From: Aphanothece saxicola GSE-SYN-MK-01-06B
Lineage (GTDB): Bacteria; Cyanobacteriota; Cyanobacteriia; PCC-6307; Cyanobiaceae
DNA length: 64,000 bases
Assembly: GCA_019359745.1 (NCBI GenBank)
Contig: JAHHGT010000003.1
Location: 248,001 to 312,000 of the forward strand
Reading direction: 5' to 3'
The notes beneath the pieces are model-generated. The model was not told the DNA's origin. It did no database searches and saw only the letters and a program-made list of their open reading frames with translations. Below, piece by piece: positions 18,544-27,980 of the stretch (position 1 is its first letter; every line of letters begins with the position of its first letter). A program made the position numbers and the translations under genes.

Positions 18544-20042
18544 GCGGCCGGCAGGTGGATGTGGAAGCGGCTCCCGACCGCGATCTCGCTCTCGACGTCG
18601 ATCGAGCCGCCCATCGCCTCCACCAGCAGCTTGACCACCGACAGGCCCAACCCTGAGCCCCGCTCATGCTCGATGGCGTTGCGGCCGCGGTGGAAGCGAT
18701 CGAACACTTTGGGGATGTCCTCGGGGGCGATGCCGATGCCCTGGTCCTGGACGCTGATGCACAGCGTTCCTGCGCCCTGGGACAGGTCGAGGCTGATCGG
18801 CCGGCCAGGTGGGGAATACTTGTCGGCGTTCTCGATCAGGTTGAGCAGCACCTGCTGCAGGCGGTCGGTTTCGGCCACGGCCTTGATCGGCCCCTCGGCG
18901 GCCTCCTTGGGCAGGGTGAGCAGCAGGGGGCGAGACAGCTGGCTGCGGGCCAGGTCGCAGGCGGTGGTGAGCACCTCATCCACCGCCACCGGCGCCAGCA
19001 CCATCTGCAACTGGCCCGATTCGCTGCGGGAAAGATCCAGCAGGTCGTTGAGCATGCGGGTGATGCGGTGGGTCTCGGCCTCGGTGGTGGCCAGGGCACG
19101 CATCTGCTCGGGGTCCAGGTTCTGGCCGCGGCGCTGCAGGCGGCGCAGATAGCCGCCGATGATCATCAGCGGGTTGCGCAGCTCGTGGGAGACCAGCCCC
19201 ACGAAATGGCGCTGCTGGCTCCAGGCCTGGGCCAGACGATCCAGCAGACCATTGAAGGAGCTGGCCAGCTCCGCCACTTCCATGGGGGCCCGATCCAGCC
19301 TGAGGTGGCTGCTGGCCAGACTTTCGGAGGTGACTCCGGCCGCCATCTGATGGAGATCGCGCAGGGGCTGGAGGATGCGCCGCGTCAGGATCGAGATCGC
19401 CACCAGGGTGAGGACCAGGCACAGGATCCAGACCCCGAGCAGCCCCAGCAGCATGGTGCGCAGCGTGGTGATGTTGGGGCTGATGTCCTCGGCCACCCAG
19501 AGCTGGCTGCCTTCGGCGGAGCGATGCAGGGGATGGCTGAGGTAGCTGTTGCCCTCGAGGTCCTTCACCAGCCGGTAGTCCGTCCCGACCAACAGCGGTG
19601 TGATGCCGGGCCCGGGCCAGGGGCCCTTGGGCGCCGCCATGGACTGCTCGACGAGCCCTGAAAAGGCCATGGTCTGGCTGGAACCGGGCTGTGGCACCAC
19701 CAGGGAGCCGTCGCTGTGCTGCACCCAGAAGAAGCGCTCCCTGACGCTGAGGCGATCCAGTTCCTGGCGCAGGTGGCTGGCATTGCCGGGGGATGGGTCG
19801 CTGCTGCTCTGGTCGAGGGAGAGGGTCAGCGAGCCCGCCGTCAGCCGTTGTCCCGCCTGTTGCTGGCGCAGAAGGCACTGCTGATTGATCAGCACGGTGA
19901 ACGCAGAAGCGGCGGTGAACCCCAGGAACACCGACGTGAAGGCCGCCAGCCTGAGCTGGCCGAGCAGGCTGCCGAACAGGTGCTGTCGCCAGCCATGCGG
20001 CGGCGGCCCAGCCTGGGGGGGGACGGGTGGCTGGGACGTCAC
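18540..20042 (-). CDS. Membrane sensor histidine kinase
   Basis: The 500-residue protein has two membrane segments: one near the start (LRLAAFTSVFLGFTAASAFTVLI) and a second at about 195-220 (LLGLLGVWILCLVLTLVAISIL). They flank a periplasmic sensor region of about 140 residues with no known ligand motif. Then come HAMP, HisKA with LVSHELRNPLMIIGGYL (phospho-acceptor H286), and HATPase with LLNLIENADKYSPPG, QDQGIGI and GSGLGLSVV. It starts four bases inside the end of the response regulator gene (ATGA), so the two almost surely form one two-component system. Confidence 0.95.
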   Translation of the reverse strand: MTSQPPVPPQAGPPPHGWRQHLFGSLLGQLRLAAFTSVFLGFTAASAFTVLINQQCLLRQQQAGQRLTAGSLTLSLDQSSSDPSPGNASHLRQELDRLSVRERFFWVQHSDGSLVVPQPGSSQTMAFSGLVEQSMAAPKGPWPGPGITPLLVGTDYRLVKDLEGNSYLSHPLHRSAEGSQLWVAEDISPNITTLRTMLLGLLGVWILCLVLTLVAISILTRRILQPLRDLHQMAAGVTSESLASSHLRLDRAPMEVAELASSFNGLLDRLAQAWSQQRHFVGLVSHELRNPLMIIGGYLRRLQRRGQNLDPEQMRALATTEAETHRITRMLNDLLDLSRSESGQLQMVLAPVAVDEVLTTACDLARSQLSRPLLLTLPKEAAEGPIKAVAETDRLQQVLLNLIENADKYSPPGRPISLDLSQGAGTLCISVQDQGIGIAPEDIPKVFDRFHRGRNAIEHERGSGLGLSVVKLLVEAMGGSIDVESEIAVGSRFHIHLPAA

Positions 20043-20518
20043 AGGGCGCTGTTGTCGGACCTCTTGGGCAGAAGCCGCTCCAGCAGGTCGGGCAGCCGGT
20101 CGAGAAGTTCGTGCTTGAGCACGTAGTCGTCAGCGCCGGCCTCCTGGGCCTGGCGGCGCCGTTCGGGATCGTTCAGGGAGGTGAAGATCACCACCGGCAC
20201 GGTGAAACCGTGGGCACGCAGATCACGCAGGCATTCGATGCCGTCGCAATCGGGCATCTGCACGTCAAGGAAGACGAGATCAATCCCCCCTTCCCCCAGC
20301 ACCCTCTCAAGGCCCAGGCCGTTGGTGAGCGAGCGGACGTCGCAGCCGGCGTCCGCCAACTCTTCGGCCACCATGGCCCGGATATGGGGATCATCGTCCA
20401 CGATCGAGACCGTGGGCCGTTCGGACCTGGGCCGTTCAGGACGGGTCATGACCTGGGTGACGGTGGGGACGATCGCCCGCTGTGCCGAACGTCCCTGAAG
20501 GGAGAGGGGTGAGTTCAT
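20039..20518 (-). CDS. Single-domain response regulator
   Basis: The 159-residue product has a 35-residue unconserved leader and one receiver domain: acidic pocket D41-D43 (VSIVDDDPHIRAMV), phospho-acceptor D85 (VFLDVQMPDCDG), the switch Thr in VVIFTSLND, and the Lys in DDYVLKHEL. No DNA-binding or other output domain follows, so it is CheY/Spo0F-like and acts by protein contact or phosphotransfer. ATG 20444 (MTRPER) could be the true start. It is the first gene of the pair with the kinase. Confidence 0.92.
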   Translation of the reverse strand: MNSPLSLQGRSAQRAIVPTVTQVMTRPERPRSERPTVSIVDDDPHIRAMVAEELADAGCDVRSLTNGLGLERVLGEGGIDLVFLDVQMPDCDGIECLRDLRAHGFTVPVVIFTSLNDPERRRQAQEAGADDYVLKHELLDRLPDLLERLLPKRSDNSAL

Positions 20519-20595
20519 GGAGCCTGGAACCGTGCTTCATCTTGGCGTGATCCGAGCCAATCGGCAGGGATGAAATGTGGCTGAGAAAAAGGAGA

Positions 20596-21780
20596 TCATG
20601 CCGCCACCGGTTGGGGGCAGAGTTCCTGATAAAGCTTCTCCAGAGCGTCGATGTTGCCGGTCAGGGTGTAACGCTCCAAGGCCCTGTTGCGGGCCCGCCG
20701 TCCCAGCTCCGCCGTCAGCACCGGTTGGTCCCGCAACACCGGCAGCAGGGTGCGCAGCTGGGTGGTGACGCCCTGGGTGCTGATCACGATGCCCGCGCCG
20801 CCCTCCAGGACCTCCCCATCGGCGCCGGCGTCGGTGGCCACGCAGGCGGTGCCGCAGGCCATGGCCTCCAGCAGGGCCAGGGAGAGCCCCTCCACCAGAG
20901 AGGGCAGCAGGAACACCTCGGCGAGCTGCAGCAGGGCCACCCGGCGGGCGCGGCTGGCCTCGTAGCCCCACCAGATCACGTCGGCCTCCGTTCCGCTCTG
21001 CAGGGAGGAGCGCAGGGGGCCGTCCCCCACGATCACCAGCACGCAGCCCTGGGGGCGCACCAGGCGCCAGGCCTTCAGCAGGGCCTCAACGTTCTTTTCC
21101 GTGGCCACCCGGCCCATGTAGAGGAAGACGCGTCGGCCGCCCACCTTCAGGCGCAGCTGGGCCAGCTCGGGTTCGCTGCCTGGGGCCGCCGGCGCCCACG
21201 CGTCGGTGTCCACCCCGTTCGGAATCACCGCCAGCCGCTCCCGACGCACCCCCAGGCGCACCAGCACATCGGCCTGCAGCTCGGAGAACACGATCACCCG
21301 ATCGAACTTCGCCAGGGAGGGGGCGTAGAGCTGGTAGGTGAGTTGCTGGGTGCCCGCGGTGAGGTTACGCAGCCCGGCGTCGAAGGGGGGATGGAAGGTG
21401 GCCACCAAGGGCAAGCCCAGCTGCTGACAGAGATCGGGCAGACGGAAGTCGAGGGGGGAGAGGGTGAGGCTGGCGTGCACCAGATCGGGCCGCTGTCGCT
21501 CCAGGGACTCCCGCAACTCCCGCTGGGCACCGGGGGAGGGAATCGTGTACACCTGCGACTTCACCAGATAGGGCAGGGCCACCTCGGGGTTCCCAACCGG
21601 CCGCCCGAGCGCGCCGAGCTCACCGGCCCCCGCTTCCGGCCGGCCCAGGGAGGGTGTGGGCGTGTCGAAGTGGATGAAGCTCACCGAGTGGCCGCGCTGC
21701 CGGAGGGCTTCGGTGGTGCTCAGGCCGTAGGTGACGTTGCCGCAGAACGGGGATTTCTTGCCCAACCAGGCAATGTGCAT
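20596..21780 (-). CDS. Glycosyltransferase, family 4
   Basis: ATG 21780 (MHIAWLGKKSPFCGNV) is chosen as start; an upstream ATG at 21801 adds seven residues. The 394-residue GT-B protein has the N-terminal GNVTYGLSTTEALRQRGHSV loop, VIPNGVDTDAW, the donor-domain FLYMGRVATEKNVEALLKAW, and the E-x7-E LPSLVEGLSLALLEAMACGT. It is a retaining GT4, probably acting on a lipid or polysaccharide. There are 51 bases between it and the MFS gene upstream on the same strand. Confidence 0.9.
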   Translation of the reverse strand: MHIAWLGKKSPFCGNVTYGLSTTEALRQRGHSVSFIHFDTPTPSLGRPEAGAGELGALGRPVGNPEVALPYLVKSQVYTIPSPGAQRELRESLERQRPDLVHASLTLSPLDFRLPDLCQQLGLPLVATFHPPFDAGLRNLTAGTQQLTYQLYAPSLAKFDRVIVFSELQADVLVRLGVRRERLAVIPNGVDTDAWAPAAPGSEPELAQLRLKVGGRRVFLYMGRVATEKNVEALLKAWRLVRPQGCVLVIVGDGPLRSSLQSGTEADVIWWGYEASRARRVALLQLAEVFLLPSLVEGLSLALLEAMACGTACVATDAGADGEVLEGGAGIVISTQGVTTQLRTLLPVLRDQPVLTAELGRRARNRALERYTLTGNIDALEKLYQELCPQPVAA

Positions 21781-21831
21781 CACCTGTATGGCATCACGCA
21801 ACAGCGGAATTTAGCAGCGCCCGGCAAGCCA

Positions 21832-23172
21832 TCAGCTGCTGCGCCAGGGGCGTTCACTCAGAGCGGCGATGGCCGCGATGGCCGCCAGCCCCCACAGCAC
21901 CGGCAGCAGCCCGTAGCGACTGACCACGGTGCCGGCCAGCACCAGGGGCAGGCTGAGGGCGATGTTGATCAGGTTGTTCTGCAGGCCGAACACCCGGCCC
22001 CGCTGGTTTTCCGGGGTGTCCTCCTGGATCGTGGTCTGGGCGGGGATCGCCAGCAGGGCGGCGCCCACCCCCAGCAGGCCGCAGAGCAGCAGGGTGAAGA
22101 CCAGATTGCCGCGCAGCTGGCCGAGCAGCACCAGGCACCAGGCGATGGTCCCCAGTCCCGCACTGGCCAGCGCACGACGGCTGAAGCGTTCACCCAGCTG
22201 GGCCATGGCAAGGGCCCCGACGGCCAGTCCCAGCCCGCTCATGGCCAGCAGCACCCCGAAACGGGTGGGGCCGAGCCCGCCGATCGCGGCCGCCAGGCTG
22301 ATCGCCAGTACATAGAGGGCCGCCAACAGGCTGTAGAGCAGCACCAGCTGGATCATGGCGCTGCGCACCTTGGGCCGCTCCCGCAGCACCTGCACCCCTT
22401 CGCCGATCTCTTCCCACACGGAGATGGTGCGCGGCAGCCGCGGCGGTTCAGCGATCTCGATCCCGGCGATGGCCACGGCCGCCGCGCCGTAGCAGAGCGG
22501 CAGCAGCACGAATTCCCCCCCCGGGATGCCCACCTGGGCCAGCAGGGTGCGCAGCAGGCGCAGGATCGGGTCGCCGAGGGCGAAACCGACGATGGTGGCG
22601 GCCATGCTGGTGGCCTGGTACACCGAGTTGGCGGCGAGCAGCTGGTTGTAATTCACCAGCAGGGGGATCGCCGCCTGCTCGGCCGGTGCGAAAAACTGGG
22701 TCAGCACCGACTCGAAGAACGTCATCAGCACCAGGGCCCAGTAGCCCCAGCTGAGCCCCAGCCACATCGGCCCCGGCAGCAGGCACAGGGGGGCGAGCAT
22801 CACCAGGGCGGCACGCAGGCCGTTGGAGGCCACCATCACGGTGCGCTTCGGCCAGCGGTCGGCCCAGACGCCCGCGACCGTCCCCAGCAGCATGGCCGGC
22901 ACGGTGTTGGCCACGTAGATGCCGGTGGCCAGCAGGGTGATCATCTGGGCCCGGGTCTCGAAGCTCATCCGGAAAGCCGCGGCCGCCTCGGCGAGGGCCG
23001 CGTTGCTCTGCGGCGTGTCCGTCACCCAGTACTGGGCGATCAGGAACACCATCAGAACGATGTAGAACTTGTCCGCCAGCTGGGAGAACACCTGGCCGAT
23101 CCAGAGGCGCCGGAACCCTGGCAGGGCCAGGACTCCGGCCAGTCCCCGCTCGGTCTTGCCGCTCGGGCTCAT
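21832..23172 (-). CDS. MFS transporter (MFS_3-like)
   Basis: From ATG 23172 the protein has 446 residues with about twelve membrane helices. It starts with FRRLWIGQVFSQLADKFYIVLMVFLIAQY and has the loop 2-3 motif GVWADRWPKRTVM. The pattern matches the MFS_3/enterobactin exporter-like branch common in cyanobacteria. The substrate is unknown. The start overlaps the recO stop (ATGA), and the open frame upstream of 23172 is antisense-like shadow within recO. Confidence 0.9.
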   Translation of the reverse strand: MSPSGKTERGLAGVLALPGFRRLWIGQVFSQLADKFYIVLMVFLIAQYWVTDTPQSNAALAEAAAAFRMSFETRAQMITLLATGIYVANTVPAMLLGTVAGVWADRWPKRTVMVASNGLRAALVMLAPLCLLPGPMWLGLSWGYWALVLMTFFESVLTQFFAPAEQAAIPLLVNYNQLLAANSVYQATSMAATIVGFALGDPILRLLRTLLAQVGIPGGEFVLLPLCYGAAAVAIAGIEIAEPPRLPRTISVWEEIGEGVQVLRERPKVRSAMIQLVLLYSLLAALYVLAISLAAAIGGLGPTRFGVLLAMSGLGLAVGALAMAQLGERFSRRALASAGLGTIAWCLVLLGQLRGNLVFTLLLCGLLGVGAALLAIPAQTTIQEDTPENQRGRVFGLQNNLINIALSLPLVLAGTVVSRYGLLPVLWGLAAIAAIAALSERPWRSS

Positions 23173-23975
23173 GCTGGCTCGGACGGTTGGGAGGGCATCG
23201 AATCGCAGGCGGTCCGCAGCAGTCTGAAGGCTCGGGGTCTCTGACCGAGATGCTCCCCGCACCAGGACTCCACCAGATCCAGCAGGTGCAGCCACACCAC
23301 CTCCGGCCCCATCAGCTGGCCGTCGCGGCGGCGGGGGGGGGCGGGCCGCGTCAGCCGCTGCAGCAGGGCCAGCTCGGAGGCGTTGAGCATCACCCGGGCC
23401 CCCGGTATGGCGCCGATCGCCAGCCCTTCGCTGGGCAGCAGGCTGCAGCGCCAGTCCCAGTCGCCGATCGGCGGCAGGAGTGGGTCGCCGCTGCGGACGC
23501 AGTGCTGCAGGGGCAGGGCGAAGCCCCCCAGGGCCAGGAGGTGGACGCTTCCCTGCACGGCCACCGCCAGGGCCTCCACCCGCTCAGCTCGGTCCGCCAC
23601 CACCGCCTCCAGGCGCCCGAGCTGGAGCAACAGGTCGGCGAGCACCCCCGGGGCGGGAGCCTCGGCGGGAACGAGTTTCAGGCACAGTTCGGCCAGGGCC
23701 TGGGCGGCGGCCAGGGTCTCCAGCCGCTGGGCCAGGCCGCTGTAATTGCGCAGCACCCGCAGCTGGCGCACCCGCCGCAGGCCACTGACTCCCCCCACCT
23801 GAAGAAACAGATGGGCCAGGGGCACCGCCGCCGCCAGGCTGCTCTTCGGCCGGCGTGCCCCCGGCACCGCCAGCCGGGTGAGGCCTTCCGCCTCGCTGAG
23901 CAGGGTCAGCAGCCGGTCGTGTTCGCCAAGCGGGCGACAGGTGAGCGCCAGGCCCTCGAGGTGGCGTTCAGGCAC
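23169..23975 (-). CDS. recO: DNA repair protein RecO
   Basis: The 268-residue product has the RecO N-terminal OB fold (GLALTCRPLGEHDRLLTLLSEAEGLTRLAVPGARRPKSSLAA) and the helical C-terminal domain. RecO loads RecA on SSB-coated single-stranded DNA with RecR in recombinational repair. The zinc-binding Cys residues found in some RecO proteins are not evident. It lies between deoC (eight-base overlap) and the MFS gene (four-base overlap), an order seen in several picocyanobacteria. Confidence 0.93.
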   Translation of the reverse strand: MPERHLEGLALTCRPLGEHDRLLTLLSEAEGLTRLAVPGARRPKSSLAAAVPLAHLFLQVGGVSGLRRVRQLRVLRNYSGLAQRLETLAAAQALAELCLKLVPAEAPAPGVLADLLLQLGRLEAVVADRAERVEALAVAVQGSVHLLALGGFALPLQHCVRSGDPLLPPIGDWDWRCSLLPSEGLAIGAIPGARVMLNASELALLQRLTRPAPPRRRDGQLMGPEVVWLHLLDLVESWCGEHLGQRPRAFRLLRTACDSMPSQPSEPA

Positions 23976-24645
23976 CGGCGCGCAGGGCCTGCATCAGGGC
24001 CACGCCCCGGCTGGTGCCCAGGCGGCTGGCTCCGGCGGCCACCAGGGCGAGCGCCTGCTCCAGATCGGCAATGCCGCCGGAGGCCTTCACCGCGGCGCGG
24101 CCCCTGGCCAGGGCGACCAGCTGGCCCACCTGATCGGTGGTCACCGGAGGTCCGAAACCGCTGCCTGTCTTGAGGTAGCGCACGCCGGCATCGATGCTGA
24201 TCTCCACCAGCAGGGCCAGGGCCTCGGGATCGAGGCGACCCACCTCGAGGATCACCTTCACCGGCAGGCCCAGGTCGGTGATGGACGCCAGGTCGTCGAG
24301 CACGGCGGTGCCGTCGCCGTCGGCCAGGGCGCCGAAATCCGGCACAACGTCCAGTTCGTCGGCACCGGCGGCGGCGGCCCACTCCGCCTCCGCCCGTTTG
24401 ATCGCCGCAGGGATGGCTCCGAAGGGGAACCCCACCACGGCGATCAGCTTCACCGCCCCATCGACCGGCAGCCGTTCGCGGGCCAGCGGCAGCCAGCGCG
24501 AGGCCAGACACACACCGGCGAAGCCGAAATGGCGGGCCTCATCGCAGCAGTGCAGGATCGCCTCCTGGCCCCGGTGGGGGTCCAGAAGGGCGTGGTCGAT
24601 GAGGGGGGCGAGATCGGGACGTTCCGCTTGCCGCTCAGGTGTCAC
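23968..24645 (-). CDS. deoC: Deoxyribose-phosphate aldolase
   Basis: Starting at GTG 24645, which overlaps the hpf end by 11 bases, the product has 225 residues. It has the class I aldolase residues of DeoC: D99 in DELDVVPDFG, the Schiff-base lysine K159 in RYLKTGSGFG, and the proton-relay lysine K187 in AVKASGGIADL. It cleaves 2-deoxyribose-5-phosphate to glyceraldehyde-3-phosphate and acetaldehyde. A longer reading from 24717 would extend into hpf without conserved residues. Confidence 0.93.
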   Translation of the reverse strand: MTPERQAERPDLAPLIDHALLDPHRGQEAILHCCDEARHFGFAGVCLASRWLPLARERLPVDGAVKLIAVVGFPFGAIPAAIKRAEAEWAAAAGADELDVVPDFGALADGDGTAVLDDLASITDLGLPVKVILEVGRLDPEALALLVEISIDAGVRYLKTGSGFGPPVTTDQVGQLVALARGRAAVKASGGIADLEQALALVAAGASRLGTSRGVALMQALRAGA

Positions 24646-25222
24646 GGGCCTGGATGACGCCGAATCCACCGTGGTTGCGCCGGTAGACCACCTGGATCTG
24701 ACCCGTGCCCGAATCACGGAACATGTAGAAGTCGTGATCGATCAGATCCAGTTGATGCAGGGCCTCCTCCAGCTCCATCGCCGGCATGGCGAAGTACTTG
24801 CGGCGCACGCCGCGGTGGGGCACGGCGGGCTCAAGGCCATCGGTGAGCGAGTCCCCGGGGTTGGGCAGCGTGGCGGCTCCGGCCTCCTCGGCGGCGGCCG
24901 AGCGGTGCACCGGTCCCTGGGTGCGCTCCTGCAGACGGTCCTTGTAGCGGGTCAGCTGGCGGCTCAGCTTGGTGGCCACCATGTCGATGCTGGCGTACAG
25001 GTTCTCGCTGCGTTCCTGGGCCCGGATCACCACGCCGTTAGCGAACACGGTGACCTCGGCTGTCTGCTGCGGAACCCTGGGGTTGCGTTCCACCGACAGA
25101 TGCACGTCGGCTTCCTTGACCATGCCATCGAAGTGGCTGATGGCGCGGTTGAGCTTGGTTTCGGTGTACTCCCTGATCGCTGGTGTGACGTCGAGGTTGC
25201 GGCCGTGGATCAGCAGTTTCAT
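24635..25222 (-). CDS. hpf: Ribosome hibernation promoting factor, long form (LrtA type)
   Basis: ATG 25222 gives 195 residues. The N-terminal HPF domain (MKLLIHGRNLDVTPAIREYTETKL to about 100) is followed by a linker and the dimerising C-terminal domain (KYFAMPAMELEEALHQLDLIDHDFYMFRD). The long form pairs 70S ribosomes into 100S dimers in the dark or stationary phase; the cyanobacterial homologue was named light-repressed transcript A. It is divergent from lipB with a 63-base gap, where its promoter must lie. Confidence 0.95.
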   Translation of the reverse strand: MKLLIHGRNLDVTPAIREYTETKLNRAISHFDGMVKEADVHLSVERNPRVPQQTAEVTVFANGVVIRAQERSENLYASIDMVATKLSRQLTRYKDRLQERTQGPVHRSAAAEEAGAATLPNPGDSLTDGLEPAVPHRGVRRKYFAMPAMELEEALHQLDLIDHDFYMFRDSGTGQIQVVYRRNHGGFGVIQARDT

Positions 25223-25285
25223 TCGGGTGCGCGCCTCCAGAGGAATTCTGGCTCTGGGACACCCCCAGGCTAGGAACGCAGGTGC

Positions 25286-25966
25286 ATGGCCCCCAACACT
25301 CCCGCAATTCTTTTTGAAGCCCAGGGCCCGGTGCCGTTCCCGCTGGCCTGGGACTGGCAGCGCCGTTTGCAGCGCCGCCGGCTTGACGACCCCTCCGTCC
25401 CCGACGCCCTGCTGCTGTTGCAGCACACCCCCTGCTACACCCTGGGCCGGGGGGCGAGCCTGTCCCACCTCGGTTTCGACCCCGACCACCCACCCCTGCC
25501 CCTCTACCGCATCGATCGGGGCGGGGAAGTCACCCACCACGGGCCCGGCCAGCTGGTGCTCTATCCGGTGCTCGACCTGCAGCGCCATGGCGGTGACCTG
25601 CACCTTTATCTACGGGCGCTTGAGGACGTGGTCCTGGCCGTGCTGCAGGAGCTGGGGCTGGAGGGGGAGCGCATTGAGGGCCTCACCGGCGTGTGGCTCG
25701 AGGGCCGCAAGCTGGCGGCGATCGGGGTGGGGGCCCGGCGCTGGATCAGCCAGCACGGCCTGGCCCTGAACGTGAACGGTTCCCTGGCGGGCTTCGGCGC
25801 CATCGTCCCCTGTGGTCTGGCCGACCGGCCGGTGGGACGGCTGGCGGACTGGCAGCCGAGCCTCACCCCGGAGCAGGTGGCGCCACTGCTGCTGGCGGCC
25901 TTCGCCCGCCGCTTCGGGCTGACACTGCGCCCGCCCGGCCCGGAGGAAGGACTGGGAGAATCCTGA
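25286..25966 (+). CDS. lipB: Octanoyl-(acyl carrier protein)-protein N-octanoyltransferase
   Basis: The 226-residue product carries the LipB signature: [29 protein letters not shown], catalytic K142 in GRKLAAIGV, and the catalytic Cys C176 in [12 protein letters not shown]. It transfers octanoate from ACP to the lipoyl domains of 2-oxo acid dehydrogenases and GcvH; LipA then adds sulfur. One likely client, pdhC, lies about 2.5 kb downstream on the same strand. It is divergent from hpf and followed after 27 bases by the acyl-activating enzyme. Confidence 0.95.
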   Translation: MAPNTPAILFEAQGPVPFPLAWDWQRRLQRRRLDDPSVPDALLLLQHTPCYTLGRGASLSHLGFDPDHPPLPLYRIDRGGEVTHHGPGQLVLYPVLDLQRHGGDLHLYLRALEDVVLAVLQELGLEGERIEGLTGVWLEGRKLAAIGVGARRWISQHGLALNVNGSLAGFGAIVPCGLADRPVGRLADWQPSLTPEQVAPLLLAAFARRFGLTLRPPGPEEGLGES

Positions 25967-25993
25967 CCACTCTTTGCGCTGCGACGGCCGCCC

Positions 25994-27922
25994 ATGAACG
26001 CCAGAGCCGAGATCCACTGGAGCGGCAGCGCCCAGGACCACCGCGCCCTTGCCAGCCGCCGTGACTGGAGCCAGCTCGAGGGGCTGGAAGGTCTCTGGCC
26101 GGAACTGGAGCGTCTCTATGGCTCCCAGGTGGCGCTGGACGCGCCCCATGGCCGCCATCCGGAAACGCTGCGATTTGACGCGTTGCGCCAGGCGATCGAC
26201 CGGGCCGCGGCGGCCTTCGCCGATCTGGGGGTGGCCGGCGGCGACGTGGTGGCCCTGTTCGCTGAAAACGGTCCCCGCTGGCTCGTGGCCGACCAGGGGC
26301 TGATGCGGGCCGGTGCTGCCGATGCCGTGCGCGGCAGCGCGGCGCCGGCCGAGGAGCTGCGTTACATCCTGGAAGATGCCGGCGCCGTGGGCCTGGTGCT
26401 GGAGTCGGCCGCCCTGCTGGAGCGGCTGGCCCTCGATGGCCCGGCCCTGGAGCGGCTGCGCTTCGTGGTCCTGCTGGAGGGGGAGGCCCCCACCAGCCCG
26501 GTGACCCTGCCCTGCCTCACCTGGGAGGCCTTCCTGGCCCGCGGTGCCTCCAGGCCCTTGCCGCCCTCCCCCACGGGGGGACCCGATCGGCTGGCCACCC
26601 TGCTCTACACCTCCGGCACAACGGGCCAGCCCAAGGGGGTGCCCCTCAGCCACGCCAACCTGCTGCACCAGCTGCGCACCCTCGGGGTGGCCGTGTCCCC
26701 GAGCCCGGGGGATCACGTGCTGTCGGTGCTGCCGATCTGGCATGCCTATGAGCGCACGGCCGAGTACTTCCTGCTCAGCTGCGGCTGCCGCCAGACCTAC
26801 ACCACCCTCAAGCAACTGCGCTCCGACCTGCAGAAGGTGCGCCCCCAGTACCTGATCAGCGTGCCGCGGCTGTGGGAGGCCCTGCTCTCTGGCTTCGAGG
26901 ACGCCCTGGCGGCCATGCCGGCCTCCCGCCAGCGTCTGCTGCGCAAGGCCCTGGCCGCCAGTCGGTCCTTCCACCGGCGCAAGCGGGTGGCCCTCAACCT
27001 CACCCTGACGCCGGAATCTCCTGCCACCCGGCTGGGGGCCGCGGCGGGCGCCCTGCTGATCTGGCCGCTGCACGCCACGGCCGGGGCGCTCCTCTGGCCA
27101 AAGGTGCGCAGCCAGCTGGTGGGGGGGCGGCTGCGTACCGCCATCAGCGGCGGCGGGGCCCTGGCGATCCACGTCGATGGCTTCTTCGAGGCCGTCGGCA
27201 TCGAGCTGCTGGTGGGCTACGGGCTCACCGAGACCAGCCCGGTGCTCGCCTGCCGCAGGCCCTGGAGCAACCGCCGCGGCAGCGCCGGGCTGCCCCTGCC
27301 GGACACCGGCCTGAAGGTGGTGGACCCCGCCAACCGGGCCCCGCTGCCGGTGGGGGAGCGGGGGTTGGTGCTGGCGAAGGGACCCCAGGTGATGGCGGGC
27401 TACCACAACAAGCCCGAGGCCACGGCCAAGGTGCTGGATGGGGAGGGCTGGTTCGACACCGGCGATCTGGGTCTGCTGCTGGCCGATGGAACCCTGGTGC
27501 TCACCGGCCGCGCCAAGGACACGATCGTTCTCAGCAGCGGCGAGAACATCGAGCCCGGCCCCCTGGAGGAGGCCCTGGTGGCCTCGCCGCTGGTGGAGCA
27601 GGTGATGCTGGTGGGCCAGGATCGCAAGCAGCTCGGTGCCCTGGTGGTGCCGAAGGCGGAGGCCCTGCAGGCGTTTGCGGCTGAAGCGAAGCTGACCTAC
27701 CCCAGTGCCGATCCGGCCCTGCTGCGGGCCCTGGCCCGCGAGTGCAATCGTCTGCTGGCGGCCCGTCCCGGGTCTCGCCCGGACGAACGCCTTGGCGGCG
27801 TGACGCTGGTGGAGCCCTTCAGCATCGACAACGGCCTGCTCACCCAGACCCTGAAGCAACGACGGGATCGCATCGCCGAGCGGGACCGGGCTGCCATCGC
27901 GGCGCTCTACGGGGAGAGCTGA
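25994..27922 (+). CDS. aas: Long-chain acyl-ACP synthetase / acyl-CoA synthetase
   Basis: The 642-residue ANL-superfamily enzyme has the AMP-binding P-loop YTSGTTGQPKG (205-215), VLSVLPIWHAYERTAEYFLL, the GYGLTETSPVL box, and the WFDTGDLG and TIVLSSGENIEPGPLEEAL hinge. Its length and the N-terminal WSQLEGLEGLWPELERLYG fit the cyanobacterial acyl-ACP synthetase, which recycles free fatty acids from membrane lipids by loading them on ACP. Strict assignment as Aas rather than FadD is by resemblance and genome type. Confidence 0.87.
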   Translation: MNARAEIHWSGSAQDHRALASRRDWSQLEGLEGLWPELERLYGSQVALDAPHGRHPETLRFDALRQAIDRAAAAFADLGVAGGDVVALFAENGPRWLVADQGLMRAGAADAVRGSAAPAEELRYILEDAGAVGLVLESAALLERLALDGPALERLRFVVLLEGEAPTSPVTLPCLTWEAFLARGASRPLPPSPTGGPDRLATLLYTSGTTGQPKGVPLSHANLLHQLRTLGVAVSPSPGDHVLSVLPIWHAYERTAEYFLLSCGCRQTYTTLKQLRSDLQKVRPQYLISVPRLWEALLSGFEDALAAMPASRQRLLRKALAASRSFHRRKRVALNLTLTPESPATRLGAAAGALLIWPLHATAGALLWPKVRSQLVGGRLRTAISGGGALAIHVDGFFEAVGIELLVGYGLTETSPVLACRRPWSNRRGSAGLPLPDTGLKVVDPANRAPLPVGERGLVLAKGPQVMAGYHNKPEATAKVLDGEGWFDTGDLGLLLADGTLVLTGRAKDTIVLSSGENIEPGPLEEALVASPLVEQVMLVGQDRKQLGALVVPKAEALQAFAAEAKLTYPSADPALLRALARECNRLLAARPGSRPDERLGGVTLVEPFSIDNGLLTQTLKQRRDRIAERDRAAIAALYGES

Positions 27923-27980
27923 CCCATGGTTGACCGGATCGCCCGTGGCCTGACAGCCTGACCCCTGCACCTGCAGTCCC

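Noticed and set aside
20575-23244. 889-codon plus-strand frame across the GT4 and MFS genes
   Set aside because: His/Gln/Gly-rich shadow crossing two real minus-strand genes; no recognisable motif.
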